Origin: Lentisphaeria bacterium
GTDB lineage: Bacteria > Verrucomicrobiota > Lentisphaeria > Victivallales > Victivallaceae
DNA: 12,838 nt
Direction of reading: 5' to 3'
Assembly (NCBI GenBank): GCA_018265615.1
Contig: JABLYX010000096.1
Location: 1-12,838, forward strand
The position numbers were made by a program, and so were the translations under genes. Shown piece after piece: positions 7,567 to 12,838 of the stretch. The notes beneath the pieces were generated by a model. That model saw nothing but the letters and a program-made list of their open reading frames with translations. It was not told the origin of the DNA and ran no database searches. Positions within the stretch are counted from its first letter, which is position 1, and each line of letters starts with the position of its first letter.

Positions 7567-7582
7567 AGATATAAAAATATCT
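7567..7582. repeat. A/T-rich inverted repeat AGATAT-N4-ATATCT
   Basis: Six-base arms around AAAA lie between the two TCAAG palindromes and upstream of the plus-strand promoter. It could be a third regulator site, but A/T-rich inverted repeats arise easily by chance, so support is weak. Confidence 0.3.
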
Positions 7583-7613
7583 ATATTCCTGAGAGCGAAA
7601 TCATCTGCTTTAT

Positions 7614-7625
7614 TCAAGCACTTGA
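7614..7625. promoter_or_regulatory. Operator O2 (TCAAGCACTTGA)
   Basis: This second copy of the TCAAG-NA-CTTGA palindrome is, like O1, followed on the + strand by AA; outer bases extend it to TTCAAG-CA-CTTGAA. It lies 122 bp centre to centre from O1, about 11.6 helical turns, and 80 bp upstream of the plus-strand promoter. The spacing would allow a looped repressor complex that controls both divergent promoters. Function is inferred from repetition and position. Confidence 0.55.
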
Positions 7626-7705
7626 AATAAAAAACGGGAATTTGGGCCGATTGTATAGATTTTGGGGAATCCGCATCGATTTCCGGGAAAAAGTTTTTTG
7701 AACTC

Positions 7706-7735
7706 TTGACAATGTGTATGTTTTCGGGGCATAAT
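7706..7735 (+). promoter_or_regulatory. Sigma70 promoter of the GntR/beta-helix/pseudopilin operon
   Basis: TTGACA (7706-7711) and CATAAT (7730-7735) are separated by 18 bp, and A/T tracts lie just upstream of the -35. Transcription should start near 7742, leaving a leader of about 30 nt; GGAG at 7762-7765 precedes the ATG at 7774. Confidence 0.75.
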
Positions 7736-7773
7736 AAATACGGACACAGGATCATGAGAGCGGAGAAACACGA

Positions 7774-8877
7774 ATGACATACTACAGCAAAGCAAACCGG
7801 ATATCCGAAGCGCTTGCCTCGGATCTTCAGCACGGGGCGTATACCGGGAACATCCTGCTGCCGTCGGAGAACGCTCTGGCGGGGCGTTACGGCGCTTCGC
7901 GGATCACGATGCGGCGGGCGATCGATATTCTGGTCGATACCGGGATGCTGATCCGTGTTCCGTCGCGCGGCGTCCGGCGGGTAGAGGCCCTGACCGAAGC
8001 GCCCTCTTCTGCGGAACGGGAAACCGTCGGCACCATCGCGGTTGCGTGGTTCGGCTGGGAGGATGCGTTCCTGCTGGAGATCCGCAGCGGCATCCGCGAG
8101 TATGCGGAGGAGCACCGTCTCGCGGTCCGCTTCTTCTCGGATAACTGGCGGCACGAGCCGATTATCCGCTTCTTCGATGAAATCGAATCGCACGGCGTGA
8201 ACGGCGTGATTACGATCCCGTATCCCGACGAGTGCTATGAGCGCAGCCTCGGGCGGCTGCAGGCGGCCGGGTTCCCGCTTGTCTGCGTGGACCGCTCCTT
8301 GAAGGAGCTTGAGCTGAACACCGTGACCGTCGACAACATCGGCGGCGCTTATGAATCCACGCGGCGGCTGATCCGGCGGCGGCGCCGCCCGGTCTGGTTT
8401 TTCGGCCAGCGCAACGAAGCCTCCTCGAACTATGCGCGCTACGAGGGATACCGGCAGGCGATGCGCGAAGCCGGGTATGAGGAGGAGACGCAGCGGATGC
8501 TCATCGAAACCGCCAATGTGGTTCCGAACCCCGAGCACTGGCCGGTCGAACCCGCGCCGGAACGCATCCGCAGGTTCCTGAAGGAGCGGTGCGCATTTCC
8601 GATCTCCATCCAGGCATGCAACGACGGCCACGCACTGGCGACCTACAACGCGGCGGCGGAACTCGGCCTCTCTGTCGGGCGCGACATCTTCATCGCCGGG
8701 TTCGACGACATCCCGAAGGCGGCGGAGCTCGATCCGCCACTGACCTCCGTCCGCCAGCCCCGGCGGGAGATCGGGTTGGAAGCGGCCCGCCTGCTGCATA
8801 AGCTCATGAGCCGTGAGGTCCGGGGGCCGGTGACGGTCACGCTGCCGGTCACGCTGATGGGCCGGGATTCAGACTGA
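7774..8877 (+). CDS. GntR/LacI hybrid transcriptional regulator
   Basis: A 367-residue repressor-like protein of the arrangement seen in AraR-type regulators. A GntR winged helix-turn-helix spans about 5-72 (ILLPSENALAGRYGASRITMRRAIDIL, then DTGMLIRVPSRGV as the wing) and is joined to a LacI-type sugar-sensor domain at about 85-365 (TIAVAWFGWED, VNGVITIP, VDNIGGAYESTRRLI, AGFDDIP, PPLTSVRQP). An unusual RRRRRP stretch follows the VDN-GG helix. It is the first gene of its operon, 34 bp upstream of the secreted beta-helix protein, so it probably controls that protein and the third pseudopilin. The ligand cannot be told from sequence. It is divergent from the LacI-type regulator, so the two may cross-regulate through the shared 343-bp region. 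Confidence 0.92.
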   Translation: MTYYSKANRISEALASDLQHGAYTGNILLPSENALAGRYGASRITMRRAIDILVDTGMLIRVPSRGVRRVEALTEAPSSAERETVGTIAVAWFGWEDAFLLEIRSGIREYAEEHRLAVRFFSDNWRHEPIIRFFDEIESHGVNGVITIPYPDECYERSLGRLQAAGFPLVCVDRSLKELELNTVTVDNIGGAYESTRRLIRRRRRPVWFFGQRNEASSNYARYEGYRQAMREAGYEEETQRMLIETANVVPNPEHWPVEPAPERIRRFLKERCAFPISIQACNDGHALATYNAAAELGLSVGRDIFIAGFDDIPKAAELDPPLTSVRQPRREIGLEAARLLHKLMSREVRGPVTVTLPVTLMGRDSD

Positions 8878-8911
8878 TTTTTGCCAACAAACCGAAAGGA
8901 GAAACGATTTT

Positions 8912-10513
8912 ATGCGGAACTTATTTCTGATCTGCGGGGCCGCGGGCTGTTGTCTGGCGGCCTCCGCGAATCCCGTCCGGAATTCCGGATTTGAAGACGG
9001 GCTGAAAGGATGGGGGGCGACCGTGACTTCGAAAGTCCCGTCGGCGCTGACCGCGGCCGGTGACGCCGCGTATGAGGGAAAGCAGGCGCTGAAGGTGAAA
9101 TTCGATTCCGGTCCGGCCGCGGGCGTCTATTCGACGCTGTGGCAGAAGATTCCGGTCCGGCCGTCGAGCCGCTACCGGCTGCGGTTCCTGCAGAAGGCCG
9201 GGGAGGGCGATTGCCCGGTGGTCTTCGGCGGGGGACCCGGGTGGAAGCTGCGGAAGAGCACCGCCTCCGGCCCGTTTGACTGGAGGGAGTTCTCCTGCGA
9301 ATTCGAAACCGGGCCCGGTGAAACCTCGTATGAAATCCGCTTCATTTTTGAGAACCGCATGAACAGCGTGTTCATCGACGACGTGTCGGTTGAACGGATT
9401 CCTGCTCAGGACGAGGTTTTTACGGCTCCGGTCACCGCTTACGGTGCCGTGGCGGACGGCACGGCTGATTCGACTCCGGCGTTCGAGAAGGCGTTTGCGT
9501 CCGGGGTCACGGTCGTTACGGTGCCGCCCGGGCATTTCCGCATCCGGAATGTGAGGATTCCCGCCGGGTGCACGCTCTCCGGGACCGGGCCGGAGTCGCG
9601 GCTGTCGCTCGCGGCGGGAGCGGAGGACAAGGCGCTCCTGACGCTCTCCGGTTCGAATGTCGTGGAGAATCTGCGCATCGAGGCTCCCGCGAAGGCCGAC
9701 GGCGTCTTCGCTTCGCATGTGAAGAACGTCACGGTCCGGAACGTCGTTTTCGGAAAGCTGCGGTACGGCGTCCACTTCGACCATGTCGATTCGGGCGTGA
9801 TCCGCTCCTGCTCGATGCGGAACGTCGAAAAGGCGGTCGAGCTGGTGTTCTCGGACCGCATCCGCGTAGCCGACAATGACGTCGAGGAGTGCCGGAAGCA
9901 CGGCATCCAGTTCTGGGGCAACTACAAATGGGATCCGACGCGGCGTTCCGAATCGCTGATCGTGACCGGGAACCGGGTCCGCAACGGCGGTGCGGGCGCG
10001 ATCTGGGGAACCGGCTATCGCGATATCGTGATCGCGAACAATCTCGTGGACGGCGCGAAGGACGTCGGCATCGACCTCGAATGGTGCGACGACGCCGCGA
10101 TCACCGGGAACGTCGTGCGCAACACGCAGAACGGCGGAATCTCGCTTTTCTTCTCGGCGCGCCGGGTTTCCATCGCGGGCAACACGATCATCAATTCATG
10201 GAAGTACAAGACCGGTCTGCGCGACCAGTGGGCGATCCGCGCCGGAATCTGGCTCACCTACCTGAATACGAAGGATTTTCCGGGGGATACCGGCCATGAG
10301 GATGTGACAATCACGGGCAACACGATTTTTAATCCCGACCTTGAGCGGCGGGCGATGTTCATCGGGACCGGTTCAAAGCGGATCACGATTTCCGGGAACA
10401 GCGTGAACCAGGGGGAGATCTTCGTCGGCGGCGAGCACAACAAGCCGCTCGACCTCGAACATTTTGAAAACGGCGCGGTCTTCATCGATTCCGAAGGCGC
10501 GGTGCGGAAGTGA
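8912..10513 (+). CDS. Secreted right-handed parallel beta-helix protein with N-terminal CBM-like domain
   Basis: A 533-residue exported protein. The signal peptide covers about 1-19 (cleavage likely ASA/NP). A CBM4/9-like jelly roll follows (about 20-165: VRNSGFEDGLKGWG ... FIDDVSVERI), like the tandem modules of the glycosidase at 1114-4860. From 174 the chain opens with VTAYGAVADGTADSTPAF, the hallmark of the pectate-lyase-3-type beta-helix. Coils follow to about 500 with repeated V-x-I-x-(G/N)-N steps (VTGNRVRN, IANNLVDG, ITGNVVRN, IAGNTIIN, ITGNTIFN, ISGNSV). Members act as polysaccharide lyases, hydrolases or epimerases on uronate-rich or related glycans; the conserved-looking GIDLEWCDD (387-394) and WAIRAGIW are candidate active-site regions, but the activity is unknown. 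AAAGGAG (8895-8901) precedes the ATG. It is in an operon with the regulator before it and the pseudopilin 23 bp after it. Confidence 0.9.
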   Translation: MRNLFLICGAAGCCLAASANPVRNSGFEDGLKGWGATVTSKVPSALTAAGDAAYEGKQALKVKFDSGPAAGVYSTLWQKIPVRPSSRYRLRFLQKAGEGDCPVVFGGGPGWKLRKSTASGPFDWREFSCEFETGPGETSYEIRFIFENRMNSVFIDDVSVERIPAQDEVFTAPVTAYGAVADGTADSTPAFEKAFASGVTVVTVPPGHFRIRNVRIPAGCTLSGTGPESRLSLAAGAEDKALLTLSGSNVVENLRIEAPAKADGVFASHVKNVTVRNVVFGKLRYGVHFDHVDSGVIRSCSMRNVEKAVELVFSDRIRVADNDVEECRKHGIQFWGNYKWDPTRRSESLIVTGNRVRNGGAGAIWGTGYRDIVIANNLVDGAKDVGIDLEWCDDAAITGNVVRNTQNGGISLFFSARRVSIAGNTIINSWKYKTGLRDQWAIRAGIWLTYLNTKDFPGDTGHEDVTITGNTIFNPDLERRAMFIGTGSKRITISGNSVNQGEIFVGGEHNKPLDLEHFENGAVFIDSEGAVRK

Positions 10514-10536
10514 ACTGCAAAGGAAGGAACACGGAT

Positions 10537-11388
10537 ATGAAACGGCACTTTACCCCTTTGGAACTCCCCGCCGTAAAAACTTGCTGCACATACAATCAGC
10601 ATACCCTTTTGCCCGCTCTGCGTGAAAGAGAGGGGCTCGGGAGAGAGGGAGTGGTGGCTGGCACCGCATCTCTCCCCGTGCCGGCTGCCCGGCGTTTTAC
10701 GCTCATAGAGCTGCTCGTTGTGATCGCGATCATTGCGATTCTGGCCGCCATGCTGCTGCCGGCCCTGAACAAGGCGCGGGCGAGCGCCCGCTCCGCGACC
10801 TGTGCGAATCAGCTCCGCCAGATCGGGCAGGGGTTTCTGTTCTACGCGGCGGAGAACGGCGACCTGCTGCCGTGCGCATACGACACCGGCACGAAGTTGT
10901 CGATGGTCGAGCCGAACGGCTACCGCAAAGTCGGTTCGGCGACCTGGATGGCTTTGACCGGGGCGTACCTGAAAAACCTGAAACTCTACCAGTGCCCGTC
11001 CGATAAGGAGAAGCTGAACAAGGACTCCATGAACTGGAACACGAATTACGCGGCGAATGCGCTGCTCCGGGTCAAGACCAGCTCCGCCGAAGCGGGGAAG
11101 TGGCGCAAGCTGACCGGCAGCCGGAGGCCTTCGGAGAGCGGGATCCTGATGGATTCCGACGGCCCGGTCCGCTTCACCTTCGCGTTCGGCTCCTCATTCG
11201 GCAAGGCGCTGCTGTCGCACAACAACCGGTTCAACGCGCTGTTTGCCGACGGACATGTGAAATCGGACGACCGTTCGAGCTGGGATGCGAACTTCTTCGC
11301 GACGCAGGTCAGCTATCCGGCGGGCGTGAAGGGGCTGCTCTGCTACAACTGGGATGACGGCGGCGGCAAGTCCTCGACCTGGCGGTAG
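10537..11388 (+). CDS. Pseudopilin with H-x9-DG motif and duplicated prepilin signal around an insert
   Basis: A 283-residue pseudopilin. The ATG at 10537 is preferred because AAAGGAAGGAA lies upstream and it gives the typical MKRHFT start; a GTG at 10510 overlaps the previous gene and lacks a good site. The chain opens MKRHFTPLELPAV, a degraded copy of the prepilin motif, then about 40 residues of low-complexity, Gly/Arg/Pro-rich sequence. The intact FTLIELLVVIAIIAILA follows at 54-70 (E58 at +5, Arg53 at -1). The soluble domain carries Cys contexts ATCANQLRQIG (89) and YQCPSD (153) and SH228 with nine residues then D238-G. The long leader before the true cleavage site is odd: normal prepilin leaders here are 7-8 residues. 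It ends the operon with the beta-helix gene; convergent with the next regulator (23 bp apart). Confidence 0.88.
   Translation: MKRHFTPLELPAVKTCCTYNQHTLLPALREREGLGREGVVAGTASLPVPAARRFTLIELLVVIAIIAILAAMLLPALNKARASARSATCANQLRQIGQGFLFYAAENGDLLPCAYDTGTKLSMVEPNGYRKVGSATWMALTGAYLKNLKLYQCPSDKEKLNKDSMNWNTNYAANALLRVKTSSAEAGKWRKLTGSRRPSESGILMDSDGPVRFTFAFGSSFGKALLSHNNRFNALFADGHVKSDDRSSWDANFFATQVSYPAGVKGLLCYNWDDGGGKSSTWR
10543..10721 (+). repeat. In-frame duplicated prepilin motif flanking a 115-bp insert
   Basis: A 32-bp segment at 10543-10574 (coding RHFTPLELPAV with flanks) and one at 10690-10721 (coding RRFTLIELLVV) match at 20 of 32 bases and lie 147 bp apart, exactly 49 codons. The 115 bases between include an 8-bp inverted repeat, GGGAGAGA (10639-10646) with TCTCTCCC (10669-10676). 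This looks like an old insertion or duplication that put a second signal in front of the original one while keeping the frame. Confidence 0.55.
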
Positions 11389-11411
11389 AGCCCTCTTCCG
11401 CTTCCGGTCCG

Positions 11412-12479
11412 TCAGCGGGGCGGGGTGCTCTCCCGCTCTTTCAGGAGGATCGGGAAACAGGCCGGGGGATAGGTCCGGCCTTCCTGGAGCCCTTCGATCA
11501 TTTCGATCATCTTTCTCACGCCGAATTCGATATCGAATCCGACGCTGCTGAGGCGCGGCGTCATGAAATTGTCCCAGTTCGCATTGTCCGTGCCGAGGAT
11601 CGCGACGTCGCGGCCGGGAGCGAGCTTCATCGACTCGAGCGCGTCGTAGACCATCTTCGCCTCGTCGTCCGTGATGATGAGCGCCGTCGGGGGGAGCTCC
11701 CCGGAAAACATCGTGCGGAGCTTGCGTCCGTACTCTTCCGGCGAGTGGAGATTGTAGCGCAGAAAGCAGAGGTATTCCGGCAGCACCTGCAGTTGAAATT
11801 CGATGTTCAGCCGGCAGAATGCGTCGAACCGCATGTTGTCCGGGCGGGTCCAGCGCCCGGGCTGAACGCCGTGGATGAAACCGATTCGCCGGTGCCCCTG
11901 CCGGACCAGGAACTCCACCTGGGTGCGTACGAGTTCGCAATCGTCGATCGTGATGCAGTTTTCGCAGGGCGGCGCGAAGTCCGGCAGCCAGTGGATGAAA
12001 CGGAAGCCGCAACGTTTCATGTGCTCGACCTCCTCCATCTGCGAGCGCGGCATGGAGAATGTGACGATGATGTCGTTCGAGCAGATTCCCTCCGACCGGG
12101 ACGGGTAGAACGGCAGTTCGGAGAGCGCTTCCACCCGGTGGAAGTTCACGCCGTAGCCGTGGAACGTCAGCATTGTCAGGATCCGGCTCAGATTGTTGTA
12201 ATAGAACGTGAACAGCTTCTCGACGCTCTCATCGTTGCGGCGCAGGAAAACGATGCAGACGTTGCTGCGCTGCTTTTTCTGCTTGAAATATCCGCGTTGC
12301 GGACGGACCTCGATCAGGTTCATCTTCTTGAGCTTGTCGATCGCGCGCGTTACAACCGCCTGGCTGACGCCGCAGCTCTTCTGGATCTCCACTGTGGAAG
12401 GCAGCTTTCCGCCTGGAGGAAGCTTTTCCAGCTCCCCGATCAGGAACTGAACCACGCCGACGCTCTTGCTCTCTCTCAT
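11412..12479 (-). CDS. GntR/LacI hybrid transcriptional regulator
   Basis: A 355-residue regulator. The N-terminal winged helix-turn-helix of GntR type is at about 8-66 (GGKLPSTVEIQKSCGVSQ, VVTRAIDKLKKMNLI, wing VRPQRGYF). A LacI-type effector domain spans about 72-345 (NVCIVFLRR, NDIIVTFSMP, ITIDDCELVRTQVEFLVRQGHRRIGFI, ALIITDDEA, AILGTDNANW, PRLSSVGFD). The start at 12479 has GGGGAT just upstream. It is convergent with the pseudopilin on its left and divergent from a pseudopilin fragment on its right. Its own promoter carries a 15-bp palindrome over the -10 box, repeated almost exactly at the divergent promoter, so autorepression plus control of the divergent gene is likely. It shares architecture with the regulator at 7774-8877 but little sequence, and probably reads a different sugar. 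Confidence 0.92.
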   Translation of the reverse strand: MRESKSVGVVQFLIGELEKLPPGGKLPSTVEIQKSCGVSQAVVTRAIDKLKKMNLIEVRPQRGYFKQKKQRSNVCIVFLRRNDESVEKLFTFYYNNLSRILTMLTFHGYGVNFHRVEALSELPFYPSRSEGICSNDIIVTFSMPRSQMEEVEHMKRCGFRFIHWLPDFAPPCENCITIDDCELVRTQVEFLVRQGHRRIGFIHGVQPGRWTRPDNMRFDAFCRLNIEFQLQVLPEYLCFLRYNLHSPEEYGRKLRTMFSGELPPTALIITDDEAKMVYDALESMKLAPGRDVAILGTDNANWDNFMTPRLSSVGFDIEFGVRKMIEMIEGLQEGRTYPPACFPILLKERESTPPR

Positions 12480-12516
12480 ATATCCCCGTCTTCCATTGTA
12501 ATTCGCGTTTCAATAC

Positions 12517-12531
12517 AGTATATCATATACT
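12517..12531. promoter_or_regulatory. Operator A (minus strand AGTATATGATATACT)
   Basis: A perfect 7+1+7 palindrome whose downstream half is the -10 box TATACT of the regulator promoter. It differs by one base from operator B when both are read in the direction of transcription. Probably bound by the GntR/LacI hybrid encoded at 11412-12479. Confidence 0.75.
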
Positions 12532-12545
12532 ATGGCGATTGTCAA
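12517..12545 (-). promoter_or_regulatory. Sigma70 promoter of the second GntR/LacI hybrid regulator
   Basis: On the minus strand TTGACA (12540-12545) and TATACT (12517-12522) are 17 bp apart. The start near 12510 leaves a leader of about 30 nt, the same layout as the other two regulator promoters. The -10 box is the downstream half of operator A. Confidence 0.85.
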
Positions 12546-12556
12546 CTCTGTCCGGT

Positions 12557-12576
12557 GAAAATATCCGGATGTTTTC
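12557..12576. promoter_or_regulatory. 20-nt near-perfect palindrome between divergent promoters
   Basis: The sequence starts GAAAATATCC and ends GGATGTTTTC, symmetric about CCGG with one mismatched pair. It lies 12 bp upstream of the regulator's -35 and about 76 bp upstream of the divergent -35, a position suited to an activator or auxiliary repressor site. The binding protein is unknown. Confidence 0.45.
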
Positions 12577-12652
12577 CGGCTCCGGCAGACTGTTTTCTCT
12601 GGAAGGCCGTGTGTGCGGATTCAAAAAAAATGAAAAAAAATGATTCCCGATA

Positions 12653-12681
12653 TTGCTTTTCAAATCAGTATATGGTATACT
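12653..12681 (+). promoter_or_regulatory. Promoter of the truncated pseudopilin gene with phased A-tracts
   Basis: TTGCTT (12653-12658) and TATACT (12676-12681) are 17 bp apart. Upstream, AAAAAAAATG occurs twice in tandem (12623-12632, 12633-12642), giving two A8 tracts exactly 10 bp apart at the place of an UP element. The start near 12688 would leave a leader of about 60 nt to the ATG at 12751. Confidence 0.7.
12667..12681. promoter_or_regulatory. Operator B (AGTATATGGTATACT)
   Basis: This 15-bp palindrome is identical to operator A (transcription direction) at 14 of 15 positions. It again ends in the -10 box TATACT of the promoter it controls. A repressor bound here would block polymerase directly. 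Confidence 0.75.
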
Positions 12682-12750
12682 TAAAGAGTAATTGAGTTAC
12701 ATTGTGATCCACGGGAAAAATCAAAGGACCTGCAAGAGAGGGAACCGGAC

Positions 12751-12801
12751 ATGAAAAAGCATTTTACCCTGATAGAGCTGCTCGTAATTACCTCTATCTA
12801 A
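12751..12801 (+). pseudogene. Truncated pseudopilin gene (16 codons)
   Basis: The ATG at 12751, with a purine-rich AGAGAGGGA upstream, encodes MKKHFTLIELLVITSI and then TAA (12799-12801). The first 12 residues are a perfect prepilin start (His at -1, Glu at +5). After LLV the sequence leaves the family pattern (VIAIIAILA expected), becomes A/T-rich and closes in the frames I could follow. It has a good promoter and operator, so the break looks recent or is part of an insertion whose far side lies beyond the window. Bases 12802-12838 show no recognisable feature. Confidence 0.6.
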
Positions 12802-12838
12802 AACATGTATCTTGATTTATTCAAATAACTTGTTTCGA

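Noticed and set aside
7540..8799. 419-codon minus-strand open frame opposite the GntR/LacI hybrid gene
   Set aside because: It is antisense to a gene with clear domain structure and promoter, and it also crosses the promoter region. No domain is recognisable.
8912..8960. Lipoprotein signal in the beta-helix protein (Cys8, Cys13, Cys14)
   Set aside because: No Leu at -3 with a canonical lipobox; the ASA/NP site fits ordinary signal peptidase better.
10510..10536. GTG start for the third pseudopilin overlapping the beta-helix stop
   Set aside because: The ATG at 10537 has a strong purine-rich site directly upstream and gives the usual MK-R-HFT beginning.

Overview
The window looks like part of a free-living or gut bacterium of the Lentisphaerota (Victivallales-like). 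The evidence is a GC-rich sequence, several short pseudopilins with the FTLIELLVVIAIIAILA signature and a C-terminal H-x9-DG motif, regulators with LacI/GntR-type sugar-sensor domains, and large secreted glycan-acting proteins with carbohydrate-binding modules. The taxonomic assignment is an inference from gene style; there is no rRNA or marker gene here.

Layout. Positions 1-893 hold the trailing end of a CRISPR array with 33-nt, type I-C-like repeats: 13 full repeats, the last degenerate, then a 14th repeat with an internal deletion. It continues off the left edge and no cas gene is present. Positions 894-1113 are non-coding and hold three strong inverted repeats, the last of which is probably the terminator of the next operon. 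Positions 1114-7430 form a minus-strand operon, read from the right: a LacI-family regulator, two related pseudopilins and a 1248-residue secreted glycoside hydrolase. Positions 7431-7773 are a 343-bp divergent regulatory region with consensus sigma70 promoters on both strands and two 12-bp palindromes. Positions 7774-11388 form a plus-strand operon: a GntR/LacI hybrid regulator, a secreted parallel beta-helix protein and a third pseudopilin whose signal motif is duplicated around an insert. Positions 11412-12479 encode a second GntR/LacI hybrid regulator on the minus strand. Positions 12480-12750 are a second divergent control region with two nearly identical 15-bp palindromic operators, each ending in the -10 box of its promoter. 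From 12751 a fourth pseudopilin gene starts but stops after 16 codons.

Working model (inference). The locus is a series of regulator + pseudopilin + secreted carbohydrate-active protein cassettes, each opening with its own sugar-responsive repressor. The enzymes would be secreted to attack a complex glycan and the pseudopilins may take part in their export, display or substrate capture. The clearest new observations are the matched operators in the two divergent regions, the absence of the usual Gly before the prepilin cleavage site in all four pseudopilins, and two pseudopilin genes that depart from the family sequence at the same place just after the FTLIELLV motif.
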